A DNA stretch of 55,681 nt, taken from an uncultured Brachyspira sp. (GTDB lineage: Bacteria > Spirochaetota > Brachyspiria > Brachyspirales > Brachyspiraceae). Both the position numbers and the translations under genes were made by a program. Under the pieces are notes generated by a model. The model was not told the origin of the DNA. It made no database searches and saw nothing but the letters and a program-made list of their open reading frames with translations. This document shows positions 18,937 through 28,782 of the stretch, in pieces (position 1 is the first letter of the stretch; the number at the start of each line of letters is the position of its first letter). The DNA lies in contig NZ_CALXYQ010000017.1 of NCBI RefSeq assembly GCF_944393015.1, positions 1 through 55,681 on the forward strand, given 5' to 3'.

Positions 18937-18972
18937 TAAAAATAAAGCCCCAGTAAAAATACTGAAGCTTTT
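18937..18972 (-). terminator. Terminator of groL
   Basis: Stem 18944-18955 with 18961-18972, 12 bp, closed as RNA by two G-U pairs on the minus strand, then a U-rich tail. It lies 53 bp after the groL stop. Confidence 0.75.
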
Positions 18973-19024
18973 TTATATAAACTTAATTACTATAATTTAT
19001 ATTTTCTTTTATATAGGCTATTTA

Positions 19025-20722
<1,698 letters not shown>

Positions 20723-20741
20723 TCATTTTAAAATTGTGAGA

Positions 20742-20770
20742 ATTATACATTAAATAATAAATATTTTCAA
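20742..20770 (-). promoter_or_regulatory. Promoter of groL
   Basis: Minus strand: -35 TTGAAA (20770-20765), 17-bp spacer, -10 TATAAT (20747-20742), leaving a leader of about 80 nt. It looks like a housekeeping promoter; no heat-shock operator is seen. Confidence 0.7.
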
Positions 20771-20790
20771 GTATATATATTAACTAGATT

Positions 20791-20824
20791 AAAAAAAAGC
20801 ACTGATACGAAATATCAATGCTTT
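20791..20824 (-). terminator. Terminator of rpsU operon
   Basis: Stem 20796-20807 with 20813-20824 (one G-U pair as minus-strand RNA), followed on the minus strand by a run of U (20791-20798). It lies about 20 bp after the rpsU stop. Confidence 0.8.
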
Positions 20825-20843
20825 GAATAAAAAAACAGATAAA

Positions 20844-21062
20844 TTATAACAAACCAAGTCTGCGTTCTTTTTTGATTTTTCTTTTCATTCTCTTAAGAGC
20901 TTTTTCTCTTTGAAGTTTTTTCTCAAGAGAAGGTTTTTTATAGAATTGTTTTTCTTTAAGATCCTGTAAGATGCCTTCATTTTCACAAGCTCTGCGGAAT
21001 CTTTTAATAACGCTTTCTACTGGTTCGCCTTCGTTAGCGAATACTCTTACCAATTCACTCAC
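20844..21062 (-). CDS. rpsU: 30S ribosomal protein S21
   Basis: Small-subunit ribosomal protein that helps mRNA binding. The core VESVIKRFRRACENEGILQDLKEK is cut here to its key part KRFRRACENEGILQ, followed by FYKKPSLEKK and a long basic tail. The frame runs back into the tRNA-Met gene, so the real start must be inside: GTG at 21062 (V-S-E-L-V-R-V-F), preceded by AAAGGCAG; a TTG 9 bp further in is the alternative. It is cotranscribed with the two tRNAs directly upstream (20-bp gap). The product is 72 aa. Confidence 0.92.
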   Translation of the reverse strand: MSELVRVFANEGEPVESVIKRFRRACENEGILQDLKEKQFYKKPSLEKKLQREKALKRMKRKIKKERRLGLL

Positions 21063-21082
21063 CTGCCTTTTTATAAAATTAT

Positions 21083-21156
21083 TAGCGGCGAAGGGACTTG
21101 AACCCCTGACACTGCGGATATGAGCCGCATGCTCTAACCACCTGAGCCACGCCGCC
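21083..21156 (-). tRNA. tRNA-Met (CAU; elongator, or tRNA-Ile2)
   Basis: A 74-nt cloverleaf with acceptor GGCGGCG pairing with CGCCGCT, D-arm GCTC..GAGC, anticodon stem TGCGG/CCGCA with loop CTCATAT (anticodon CAU) and T-arm AGGGGTTCAAGTCCCTT. CCA is not encoded. A CAU anticodon can also be a lysidine-modified Ile tRNA; the sequence alone does not settle this, and elongator Met is preferred. Confidence 0.88.
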
Positions 21157-21189
21157 AAAACAATAAGCCTAAGTACTATTTTTGGCTAT

Positions 21190-21262
21190 TAGCGGGGGCA
21201 GGACTTGAACCTACGGCCTTTGGGTTATGAGCCCAACGAGCTACCAACTGCTCCACCCCGCG
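21190..21262 (-). tRNA. Initiator tRNA-fMet (CAU)
   Basis: A 73-nt cloverleaf beginning CGCGGGGTGGAGCAG, the standard initiator signature, with the anticodon stem ending in the G-C pairs GGG/CCC around CTCATAA. Position 1 is C and position 72 is T, so the end of the acceptor stem is unpaired, as initiators require (C1-A72 in E. coli). CCA is not encoded. Confidence 0.93.
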
Positions 21263-21283
21263 ATGTCTATTAAATATTAAAGC

Positions 21284-21311
21284 ATTGTACATGTTTTTAA
21301 AAAAATGTCAA
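21284..21311 (-). promoter_or_regulatory. Promoter of the tRNA-fMet / tRNA-Met / rpsU operon
   Basis: Minus strand: perfect -35 TTGACA (21311-21306), 16-bp spacer, -10 TACAAT (21289-21284), 22 bp upstream of the mature tRNA-fMet 5' end. No other promoter is evident before rpsU. Confidence 0.75.
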
Positions 21312-21317
21312 GCATTT

Positions 21318-22253
21318 TTATATAAACTTATTCAAAAACTCTTCTGGTTTTTCATTTTCTCCTGACTCAAATAAGCCTATTATGTACTTATTCACAAATA
21401 TTTTCTCTTTTTTCACCTTAGTTTCAGAAAACAAGCCCTCTTCCCTTAACTTTGATAATAATCTTGCCGCTTTATCTCTTTTCCAATCAAATATTTCCAT
21501 TAAATCAACTATTCTTATATAAGGAGTAATAAATATAATAGAAAATACATTAGAATCGGTCAATTTCTTAAAATTTTTATTAAGAAGCAATTTATTTTTA
21601 AGTACTAATAAATTTTTATGAACAAAGCTAATAGTATCTACAGCATATAAACATATTCCTCTTAAAAATTTTAAATACCTTATTATAGACTCTTTATCCG
21701 AAGCTCCATTCATACTGGCTTCAAAAAACTGATAAGGATATAATATCGGTGTATCTAATAATTTTAATTTATATGAATATATATTAAATATAACACGGCA
21801 TATTATAAAACTGCTTTGATACTCTTTGACATATTCATAAGATATTTTCTGATAAACTAATAATTTTAAAATAGGATCTAAATCCAAATTATCTATATAA
21901 CTAATATCTTCATCGTATTTTTTATCAATGACAATATCATTCCCCTCTAATAAACTTACTATCTCTGATAAAACTGCTGAATTATATTCTCTATCTAAAA
22001 ACTCTTTTAATATACCAAACTCTTTATGTTTAGAATGATATTCTTCTAAAATACCATACGATATCATACCAATATCTTTATATTCATAATGATTTGCAGG
22101 ATTTAGTATTAAAGATAATATACTTAATAAATACTCTGAATTTTTTAATGATATACAAGACATTCTGAAATTATAATAAGCATGCCAAGTTTTTGCTAAT
22201 TCTTTTAAAATATCAATATCATCAAATATATTTATATCAAACCTATTACACAT
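21318..22253 (-). CDS. Fic-like protein lacking the catalytic motif, with a C-terminal winged helix
   Basis: Not annotatable by an intact motif. However, residues 130-180 follow the shape of a Fic domain: LKLLVYQKISYEYVKEYQ in place of the helix ending at the HPF motif, and KLLDTPILYPYQFFEAS in place of the conserved LLSxPLLYLSxYFE. The diagnostic HPFxDGNGRxGR is absent, with SSFIICRVIFN in its place, so AMPylation chemistry is not expected. Residues 241-293 (PYIRIVDLMEIFDWKRDKAA, then LLSKLREEGLF) look like the DNA-binding winged helix found at the end of many Fic proteins. The length (311 aa) fits. It is monocistronic. The alignment is by eye only. Confidence 0.55.
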   Translation of the reverse strand: MCNRFDINIFDDIDILKELAKTWHAYYNFRMSCISLKNSEYLLSILSLILNPANHYEYKDIGMISYGILEEYHSKHKEFGILKEFLDREYNSAVLSEIVSLLEGNDIVIDKKYDEDISYIDNLDLDPILKLLVYQKISYEYVKEYQSSFIICRVIFNIYSYKLKLLDTPILYPYQFFEASMNGASDKESIIRYLKFLRGICLYAVDTISFVHKNLLVLKNKLLLNKNFKKLTDSNVFSIIFITPYIRIVDLMEIFDWKRDKAARLLSKLREEGLFSETKVKKEKIFVNKYIIGLFESGENEKPEEFLNKFI

Positions 22254-22400
22254 AGCGATATATTAACATGAAAACATTTATACATCAATATTAATTTATA
22301 TAATAAAAAAGTTAATACATTATTATAATATTAATCATATACTATAATCACAAATATTTTTATATATACATACATTAACATTCTTTATCTTTAATAAACT

Positions 22401-22428
22401 TTGACAAATAAAAAATAGAGTATATAAT
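22401..22428 (+). promoter_or_regulatory. Promoter of the TetR-family regulator operon
   Basis: -35 TTGACA (22401-22406), 16-bp spacer, -10 TATAAT (22423-22428), about 24 bp upstream of the AAAGG and 30 bp upstream of the ATG at 22459. Confidence 0.75.
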
Positions 22429-22458
22429 ATAATTAAATATGGGATAAAGGTTATCAAA

Positions 22459-23028
22459 ATGACTCCTCGTGAACAGATAGTAAATGCAGGGAAAAGATTA
22501 TTCAAAAAATACGGATTCAAAAAAGCATCTATGAGCGATATAGCATTGATGGTGCATAAATCTAAAAGCAGTATTTATCATTATTTCAAAAGTAAAGAAG
22601 AAATATTTTTTGCAATAGCCGAAAATGAAGCCAATGATCTAAAAAAAGAATTATACGAGGCAATAAAAAAAGAAGATACCGCAGAAGCAAAATTAAGAGC
22701 ATATATTCTTACAAGACAAAAAGGTTATATAAAACTTGCCAATCTTTACGAAGCATTACATAGTGAAATATTTGAGGACTTTACCCTTATAGAGCATATG
22801 AGAGCACAATATCATAAAGAAGAATATAATACTATAAAAATGATATTGAGAAGCGGAGTAAAAAAAGGTTTATTCAATATAGATTTAAGACTTGCCACTG
22901 AGGCTGTACTTGCCATAATAAAAGGTTTTGAATTGGAATGGGCTAAAAATAAAAATTCAGAGCTTTATGAAAAAGACTTAGACACAATTATAAATATTAT
23001 TTTTTATGGAATCGTTAAAAGAGATTAA
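22459..23028 (+). CDS. TetR/AcrR-family transcriptional regulator
   Basis: DNA-binding repressor. The N-terminal TetR helix-turn-helix is clear: AGKRLFKKYGFKKASMSDIA, then KSKSSIYHYFKSKEEIF (residues 7-55). The C-terminal ligand domain (about 60-189) is unassigned. At 189 aa it is standard. Its last 23 bp overlap the start of the ComEC-type gene, so the two are coupled. TetR proteins usually repress their own promoter, but no clear palindrome is seen over this one. Confidence 0.9.
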   Translation: MTPREQIVNAGKRLFKKYGFKKASMSDIALMVHKSKSSIYHYFKSKEEIFFAIAENEANDLKKELYEAIKKEDTAEAKLRAYILTRQKGYIKLANLYEALHSEIFEDFTLIEHMRAQYHKEEYNTIKMILRSGVKKGLFNIDLRLATEAVLAIIKGFELEWAKNKNSELYEKDLDTIINIIFYGIVKRD

Positions 23029-24607
23029 AAATTATAATAAATTCTTTTTTCTATATCCTCTCACATATATAATATACATTACATTATCATTTGCAATCGG
23101 TGTAGCGATAGCATTTAAAAATAACAGCTTTTTTAATGTTTCAATTATAATTTCTTTTGTATTTATAGTTTTATCAATAATATTAGCATTAAAAAATAAA
23201 TTAAATATTTCTATGATAATGATTATATTTTCATGCTTATTCATCGGTTATAGCTATACAGTTATTAGATATTATGACATATTAAAAAATCCGCTTAGTA
23301 ATTTTGATAAGCCAATAGAAGCATACAATGCGAAAATATTATCTTATGACGGAGTTGTCGGCTATAGAGAAAGATACATTGCTTATGTAGATAAAGTTTA
23401 TGACGGCACTAATTGGTATAATTATGCTGGAAATATAAGAATTTATAATGATTCATTAAAAACATTGTTTATTAATGATGAAATAACAGTATCTTCAAAG
23501 ATAAATTTATACAAAAACATATTAACCAATAATGATATTTATAATTCTCAAATAATAATTGAAGTTCTAGCTGATAGAATGCTTTATGGTGCGGCAAGTA
23601 TATACAGATATAATAATTTTGTTATTCAAGAAAATGGATTTTCTATTATTAATTATATAAATGCTCATTCTACAAAAATAAGAAACATAATAAAAAAATC
23701 ACTAGGCTCAAATATGGAAGCTATACCCTACTCTATAGCACAGGGAATAATGATAGGAGATAAAAACATAATACCATATCATATAAGACAATATTTTATA
23801 GACTCCGGAATATCTCATATACTTTCTATATCAGGGCTTCATATTTCAATGATACTTTCAATTTTATTTTTAATATTATCTTTCTTTCCTATAAACTTTT
23901 ATAAAAGAATATTAATATCAACAATCATAACCATAATAATATATCCGCCTATAACATTGTTTTCAGTTTCTATAATAAGAGCAAGCATAATGGCTTTTTG
24001 TCTGCTTATTTCATATTATTTTGATAGAAACAGAAATTCTATTAATGCATTATTTTTATCAGGATTAATCATACTGCTTTTAAATCCAAATTCTATTAAA
24101 GATATAAGTTTTCAATTCTCATTTTTGGCAACTTTAGGAATAATTATTTATTATCCAATATTCTATTTTTATATAATAAAAAATATAAATAATATAAAAA
24201 CAAATAATAAAATTACTAGCCTAATAAAAAATATTTCTATAAAATTATTATCATTTTTATCTATAAATGTATTTGCTCTTATAACTGTTCTTCCATTAAG
24301 CATACATCATTTTTCAATATTAAATATTACATCTCTAGTATCAAATATATTTGCAGTTCCTATGTCTTTTATAATACTTTCATCATCACTAATAACTATA
24401 ATAACATATCAAATATATGCTCCATTATCAATTTTTCCTTCTAAAACTTCAGAATTTTTTTCTGCTATTTTAATAGAATTAGCAAAGAAATTCAGTAATA
24501 TTGATTTTCTTAAATATGAATTAAGTCTGAATTTATATTATGCCGTACTAATAACATTTATAATAGTATTTATAGGAATACTAATAAGAATAAAAATTAA
24601 TAAATAG
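23006..24607 (+). CDS. comEC: ComEC/Rec2-family membrane protein (no beta-lactamase domain)
   Basis: Putative DNA-uptake channel of the inner membrane. About ten hydrophobic segments are seen. Residues 60-190 hold the soluble N-terminal domain, and the Competence domain begins near residue 235 with SIAQGIMIGDKNIIP and the hallmark ISHILSISGLHISMI. The C-terminal metallo-beta-lactamase domain of full-length ComEC (about 750 aa) is absent; the 533 aa end in a TM helix. It may be encoded elsewhere or be dispensable. The ATG lies within the end of the TetR gene. Whether it supports transformation is unknown. Confidence 0.8.
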   Translation: MESLKEIKNYNKFFFLYPLTYIIYITLSFAIGVAIAFKNNSFFNVSIIISFVFIVLSIILALKNKLNISMIMIIFSCLFIGYSYTVIRYYDILKNPLSNFDKPIEAYNAKILSYDGVVGYRERYIAYVDKVYDGTNWYNYAGNIRIYNDSLKTLFINDEITVSSKINLYKNILTNNDIYNSQIIIEVLADRMLYGAASIYRYNNFVIQENGFSIINYINAHSTKIRNIIKKSLGSNMEAIPYSIAQGIMIGDKNIIPYHIRQYFIDSGISHILSISGLHISMILSILFLILSFFPINFYKRILISTIITIIIYPPITLFSVSIIRASIMAFCLLISYYFDRNRNSINALFLSGLIILLLNPNSIKDISFQFSFLATLGIIIYYPIFYFYIIKNINNIKTNNKITSLIKNISIKLLSFLSINVFALITVLPLSIHHFSILNITSLVSNIFAVPMSFIILSSSLITIITYQIYAPLSIFPSKTSEFFSAILIELAKKFSNIDFLKYELSLNLYYAVLITFIIVFIGILIRIKINK

Positions 24608-24701
24608 AATTCTGCTTCATAATAAAAATATTGAAACTTCCACAAAAATTGAAAAATTAAAATAAAACTAAAATTTACTTTGACAATTATATATATTTTA
24701 G

Positions 24702-24730
24702 TATATACCTAAACAACTACATTTTGTCAA
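24702..24730 (-). promoter_or_regulatory. Outward promoter in the left end of repeat A
   Basis: Minus strand: TTGACA (24730-24725), 17-bp spacer, TATATA (24707-24702). It points into the 3' end of the comEC-like gene, so any transcript would be antisense to it. Confidence 0.55.
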
Positions 24731-24948
24731 TTTTTATATTTTGTAAATGTATTATCAACTTTTTTGACGCACAAAAAAGTTGCAAAAAACGCAATTGCTA
24801 CAACCTTATATTATTATAATATGTATTAAATGTATGGTAATACCTAAAATTTGGGTTAAAAATGCAGTTTTTTTGGTTCTTTTATACCAATAAAAGAACT
24901 GGGGTGCGGGGCAAAGCCCTGCAAATATTTTAAATTAAAAAATTAATT

Positions 24949-24977
24949 TTGACAAACTTAAAAATTTTTAGTATAAT
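24949..24977 (+). promoter_or_regulatory. Perfect consensus sigma70 promoter in the right end of repeat A
   Basis: TTGACA (24949-24954), exactly 17 bp, TATAAT (24972-24977). The predicted transcription start (24984 or 24985) coincides with the ATG of the next gene at 24985. Confidence 0.8.
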
Positions 24978-24984
24978 TTAAGCT

Positions 24985-25269
24985 ATGAATAAATATATTT
25001 TAATACATAGAATAGTTAATGCATCTATATTTATGCTTTTTCCTATAGCAGCTTTTTATATAATAGAGCATAATAATATAAAAACAGGAATATATGAGGC
25101 TATTTTTATTATAGTAAATGCTGTTGAAATATTATTATTTATTGCATTTATAATAATGTATTTTAAATGCGAATGGGGTACAAGAAAACATCATGCTTTA
25201 GTAAAGGCAGGAATTTCTTTTATTGTATACTTTATTATTATTATAATGACTATAGCAGCTATTTTGTAA
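24985..25269 (+). CDS. Small membrane protein, probably from a leaderless mRNA
   Basis: Not recognised. The 94-aa product has three hydrophobic helices (about 7-27, 37-60, 70-93) joined by short charged loops. The ATG lies 8 bp after the TATAAT of a perfect promoter and no SD precedes it, so the message should start at or within a base of the AUG. It is followed by waaA after 33 bp on the same strand, so the repeat-borne promoter may also drive waaA. Function unknown. Confidence 0.65.
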   Translation: MNKYILIHRIVNASIFMLFPIAAFYIIEHNNIKTGIYEAIFIIVNAVEILLFIAFIIMYFKCEWGTRKHHALVKAGISFIVYFIIIIMTIAAIL

Positions 25270-25302
25270 TTTAAAGGTTTTATAATTTAAAGGAAATCAT
25301 CT

Positions 25303-26565
25303 ATGCAGAAATTTTTTATGTCTGTATACACAATATTTGGATATATTTTTTATCCTGTAATATTTATAGCTTTTTCCATTATGATGATATTTAATAAACC
25401 TATTAGAAAAGGGGCTTTATCAAGATTAGGGTTTATATACCCTAAAGAAAATAATAAAAATGCTGTATGGATACATGCTGTAAGTGTTGGTGAAATAGTA
25501 GCAGTTAAAGAAATAATCTTTACTTTAATAGACAAGGGATATACAATTTATTTATCAACTACTACTGTTGGCGGATATGATATAGCTAAAAAAAATTATG
25601 GAGATAAGGTAGAATTATTTTATCTTACTTTAGATTATCCGCATATGATTAATAAACTTATAAATTTGATTTCTCCTGAATATGTTATGATAGCAGAAAT
25701 AGAAATATGGCCTACTCTTATATATTCGCTTCATAAAAAACTTATACCTCTATATATGATTAATGGAAGAATAGGTAAAAAAGAAATAAAAGGATATAAA
25801 AATTTTAAATTCTTTTTCAAGCCATATTTCAATATGTATACCAAAATATTAGCACAAAGCAATATAGATAAAGAAAATATGATATATATAGGAATGCCTG
25901 AATCTCTTATCACTGTTACAGGAAATTTAAAATATGATATAACTTATTATGTAGATGAAAAAAAGATAGATGCTTTAGAAAATATGATCCCTGTAAATAA
26001 ATTCGTTATAACAGCAGGAAGCACGCATGCAGGAGAGGAAGAACTCATATTAAAAGCTATAAATGAACTTGGAATTAAAGATAAAGTATATGTAGTTATA
26101 GTACCAAGAGATATAAACAGAGGCGAAGATATACAAAAAACAGCTAATAAATTAGGTTATAACATGCCTCTTTATACAGATTATGATAAAACATCTGAAG
26201 ACGGAATAATAATAAATACAATAGGTGAATTATTGAATTGGTATAAACTTTCTGACTTAGTTATAATGGGCGGTACTTTTATGGGAACTATGGGCGGACA
26301 TAATATATTAGAAGCTATTTATTTTAAAAAGCCAGTTATAGTTGGAAAATATATGTATAATTTCATTGAAATATATGATTATATGAAAGAAGCAGTACTC
26401 ACTTGTGATGATAAAAGAAAATTAACTGATACAATAAAAGAAGCATATCAAAATGAAGAACTTAGAAATAGTTTAGCAGATAAAGCATATAATTTACTCA
26501 TAAAAAATAACGGTGCTTCCAAAAAAACAATAGAGATTATAAATAAATATCAAGGTATAGTATAA
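25303..26565 (+). CDS. waaA: 3-deoxy-D-manno-octulosonic acid (Kdo) transferase
   Basis: Adds Kdo to lipid A precursor on the inner face of the cytoplasmic membrane, the first core step of lipo-oligosaccharide. An N-terminal anchor helix (about 8-28) is followed by the GT30 signature: WIHAVSVGEIVAV with its catalytic-site Glu, STTTVGGYDIAKK, IAEIEIWPTLIYS and INGRI. The nucleotide-sugar half shows GGTFMGTMGGHNILEA, then KPVIVGKYMYNF. At 420 aa it is full length. An AAAGGAAA SD is present. Its final codons recur as fossils downstream in the tandem surface-protein array. Confidence 0.93.
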   Translation: MQKFFMSVYTIFGYIFYPVIFIAFSIMMIFNKPIRKGALSRLGFIYPKENNKNAVWIHAVSVGEIVAVKEIIFTLIDKGYTIYLSTTTVGGYDIAKKNYGDKVELFYLTLDYPHMINKLINLISPEYVMIAEIEIWPTLIYSLHKKLIPLYMINGRIGKKEIKGYKNFKFFFKPYFNMYTKILAQSNIDKENMIYIGMPESLITVTGNLKYDITYYVDEKKIDALENMIPVNKFVITAGSTHAGEEELILKAINELGIKDKVYVVIVPRDINRGEDIQKTANKLGYNMPLYTDYDKTSEDGIIINTIGELLNWYKLSDLVIMGGTFMGTMGGHNILEAIYFKKPVIVGKYMYNFIEIYDYMKEAVLTCDDKRKLTDTIKEAYQNEELRNSLADKAYNLLIKNNGASKKTIEIINKYQGIV

Positions 26566-26584
26566 CAAAATAGATATTTTCATA

Positions 26585-26613
26585 TTGACTTTTATGTAAA
26601 AATCATTTACCTT
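26585..26613 (+). promoter_or_regulatory. Promoter of surface protein copy 1
   Basis: TTGACT (26585-26590), 17 bp, TACCTT (26608-26613). The -35 and spacer are conserved in copies 2 and 3 at the same distance from the gene. The predicted leader is about 190 nt and is itself conserved among copies. Confidence 0.65.
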
Positions 26614-26810
26614 AAAAACAGGCTTATGAAGTTTTATGGAATTAATTTATGCAATATTTAAATTTCTATTTAAAAAATTCTACGTTTGTATTATTTTAAA
26701 ATTTTAAAAATTCTTTTATTCTTTCACTCTTTTATTTATCTAAAATAAATATTCTAAATAGTTTCATATTTCTGTCATATTCACAAAGATAATAGTTTCA
26801 AGGAGAAAAT

Positions 26811-27494
26811 ATGAAAAAAATAATTATACTAACCAGTCTATTTCTGGTAATATCGGCATTAGCATACTCTCATACTTTAGGTGTAGGACTTTATATTCCA
26901 TTAGGGGGAAGTATTCCTAGCCTCTATCAAAATGATAATTTAAATCCAGCTACATCATTAAGTCCTCAAACAGCATTTGAAGTAGGCGTTATATTTAACC
27001 CTAGAGTTACTTTTAACGTAAATAAATATAATAATGTATCTATAGGTATAGATGTTGGTTGGTATAGAGACACATTTAAATTTCAAACTGATTCAAAAAA
27101 CTTTACTCATGAATTTGATACTGTTATGACAGGTCTTAATTTCAGATGGAATCCTATGCTATTTGTATTAGGTATAGGAGGAGGCGTTAAAATTCCTTTC
27201 ACAGGTAAATATTGGGAAGGAAATAATAATATAGCATTAAGTGCAGGAAATTTCTCAGCAAGATTTAATAATACTATTATACCTTATGTAAGACTTTATA
27301 CAGGTATAGATTTATTCCTTGTAAGTTTAGCATTATATGTTAATTTTGACATACCATATTATGAGATAAAAAATAATTTGTCTTCATTGGGTGAAGGATA
27401 TAGCTATCCTGGAAAATTAGGCTCTGTTGATGTTGGTGTTCAGCTAGGTATTCATTTAGATATATTCAAATTCGGAGAAGAAGCGGAAGAATAA
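26811..27494 (+). CDS. Small outer-membrane beta-barrel-like surface protein, copy 1
   Basis: Signal peptide 1-20 (cleavage near ALAYS-H), then about 205 residues of alternating hydrophobic/polar strands that end in a hydrophobic LGIHLDIFKFG segment, as in outer-membrane barrels. Conserved landmarks shared by all four copies are LYIPLGGSIPSLYQN, IGWYRDTFKFQ-type, THEFD.(V/L)MTGL, GIGGGVK.PF.GKYW and IPYVRLYTG. It has 227 aa. The exact role is unknown; the family looks Brachyspira-type. The SD AAGGAG is good. It is followed by a strong terminator. Confidence 0.75.
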   Translation: MKKIIILTSLFLVISALAYSHTLGVGLYIPLGGSIPSLYQNDNLNPATSLSPQTAFEVGVIFNPRVTFNVNKYNNVSIGIDVGWYRDTFKFQTDSKNFTHEFDTVMTGLNFRWNPMLFVLGIGGGVKIPFTGKYWEGNNNIALSAGNFSARFNNTIIPYVRLYTGIDLFLVSLALYVNFDIPYYEIKNNLSSLGEGYSYPGKLGSVDVGVQLGIHLDIFKFGEEAEE

Positions 27495-27546
27495 GCATAT
27501 ACATATTATTAAGAAATCATCTAATCGAAAAAGTTTTATAACATAT

Positions 27547-27580
27547 TGGGGATATATTTTTATATATCCCCATTTTTATA
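27547..27580 (+). terminator. Terminator of surface protein copy 1
   Basis: 11-bp stem TGGGGATATAT / ATATATCCCCA (27547-27557 with 27562-27572), 4-nt loop, U-rich tail. Confidence 0.85.
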
Positions 27581-27634
27581 TAATCAATAATTTAATCATA
27601 CAAAATTAACATAAATATTTTATAAAAAATATAT

Positions 27635-27677
27635 ACCAAGATATAGTATAATAAAAATAGATATTTTTATATTGACT
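27635..27677 (+). repeat. Fossil of the waaA 3' end upstream of copy 2
   Basis: The sequence around ACCAAGATATAGTATAATAA repeats the last codons and stop of waaA (ATCAAGGTATAGTATAAC at about 26550-26567), and runs on without a break into the same ATAGATATTTT(C/T)ATATTGACT that follows waaA. The tandem duplication therefore began inside waaA. The rest of the 406-bp gap holds only the terminator, promoter and leader. Confidence 0.75.
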
Positions 27678-27700
27678 TTTATATAAAAAACATTTATATT
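27672..27700 (+). promoter_or_regulatory. Promoter of surface protein copy 2
   Basis: TTGACT (27672-27677), 17 bp, TATATT (27695-27700), the best -10 of the three array promoters. It is followed by a leader of about 194 nt similar to that of copy 1. Confidence 0.7.
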
Positions 27701-27900
27701 AGTAATAGGTTTATGAAAAGTTTTATGGAATTAATTTATGCAATATTTAAATTTCTATTTTAAAAATTCTACGTTTGTGTTCTCAAATTTTAAACGTTCA
27801 TTTATTCTTTCACAATTTTTTGTATCAAAAAGTAATATTCTAAATTGTTTCATGTTTCTATCATATACCTAAACTTTTTTATTAGTTTTAAGGAGAAAAT

Positions 27901-28578
27901 ATGAAAAAAAGTATTACATTAATCAGTTTGTTTCTGATTACATCCGCGTTAGCCTACTCTCACTCTTTAGGTGTAGGACTTTACATTCCATTAGGAGGAA
28001 GTATTCCTAGCCTCTATCAAAATGACAATTTAGATCCGACTGCATCATTGAGTCCTAAAACAGCATTTGAAGTAGGCGTTATATTTAACCCTAGAGTTAC
28101 TTTTGATATAGATAAATATAACAGGGTATCTATAGGTATAGATGTAGGCTGGTATAGAGACACATTTAAATTTCAAACAGGTTCTCAAAACTTTACACAT
28201 GAATTCGATACTGTTATGACAGGGCTTAATTTCAGATGGAGTCCTTCTCTATTTGTACTAGGTATAGGCGGAGGTGTTAAATTTCCTTTCTTAGGTAAAT
28301 ATTGGACAGGAAACAATAATGTAGCATTAAACGGGGGACATTTCTCATCAAGATTCAATAATGCTGTTATACCTTATGTAAGACTTTATACAGGTATAGA
28401 TTTATATCTTGTAAGTTTAGCATTATATGTTAATTTCGACATACCAAATATGCAGATAAAAGACAATTTAGCTTCATTAGGTGAAGGATATAGCTATCCT
28501 GGAAAATTAGCTTCTGTTGATATAGGTGTTCAGGTAGGTTTACATTTAGATATATTCAAATTCGGAGAAAATCAATAA
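27901..28578 (+). CDS. Small outer-membrane beta-barrel-like surface protein, copy 2
   Basis: The 225-aa paralogue is closest to copy 1; most differences are single residues in what look like exposed loops. Signal peptide 1-20 (SALAYS-H). It keeps LYIPLGGSIPSLYQN, WYRDTFKFQ, GIGGGVKFPF and the terminal VGLHLDIFKFG. AAGGAG lies before the ATG. It has its own promoter and terminator, so copies 1 and 2 can be expressed separately. Confidence 0.75.
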   Translation: MKKSITLISLFLITSALAYSHSLGVGLYIPLGGSIPSLYQNDNLDPTASLSPKTAFEVGVIFNPRVTFDIDKYNRVSIGIDVGWYRDTFKFQTGSQNFTHEFDTVMTGLNFRWSPSLFVLGIGGGVKFPFLGKYWTGNNNVALNGGHFSSRFNNAVIPYVRLYTGIDLYLVSLALYVNFDIPNMQIKDNLASLGEGYSYPGKLASVDIGVQVGLHLDIFKFGENQ

Positions 28579-28632
28579 CCTATTAATTAACAAACTATCA
28601 AATAATTCAGTATAGAAAAAGTTTTATGACAA

Positions 28633-28665
28633 TGGGGATATATTTTTATATATCCCTATTTTATA
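28633..28665 (+). terminator. Terminator of surface protein copy 2
   Basis: Stem TGGGGATATAT / ATATATCCCTA (28633-28643 with 28648-28658, one G-U pair) followed by TTTTAT; the same design as after copy 1. Confidence 0.8.
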
Positions 28666-28753
28666 TAAACTAATATAGTTTAATTATACAATAATATATA
28701 ATTTTAAAAAATAAATACTAATATAGAGTATAACAAAATTACATATTTTAATA

Positions 28754-28782
28754 TTGACTTTTATATGAAAAACATTTACATT
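28754..28782 (+). promoter_or_regulatory. Promoter of surface protein copy 3
   Basis: TTGACT (28754-28759), 17 bp, TACATT (28777-28782). The 386-bp gap also contains the copy 2 terminator, a third diverged waaA-tail fossil (about 28715-28735) and a conserved leader; nothing else is seen. Confidence 0.65.

Larger units (their letters stand above)
24702..24977. repeat. Interspersed TIR repeat, copy A (MITE-like)
   Basis: About 276 bp filling most of the 377-bp gap before 24985. The left end starts TATATACCTAAACAACTAC and continues to TTTTGTCAA. The right end, TTTTGACAAACTTAAAAATT followed by TTTAGTATAAT, is its imperfect inverse. The core includes GGGGTGCGGGGCAAAGCCCTGC next to TTCTTTTATACC, in inverse orientation relative to copies B, C and D. 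It is much richer in G+C than its surroundings. Confidence 0.8.

Noticed and set aside
21063..21158. Upstream extension of rpsU to a 104-aa protein
   Set aside because: The extra 32 codons lie in tRNA-Met and its spacer; S21 starts at the GTG at 21062.
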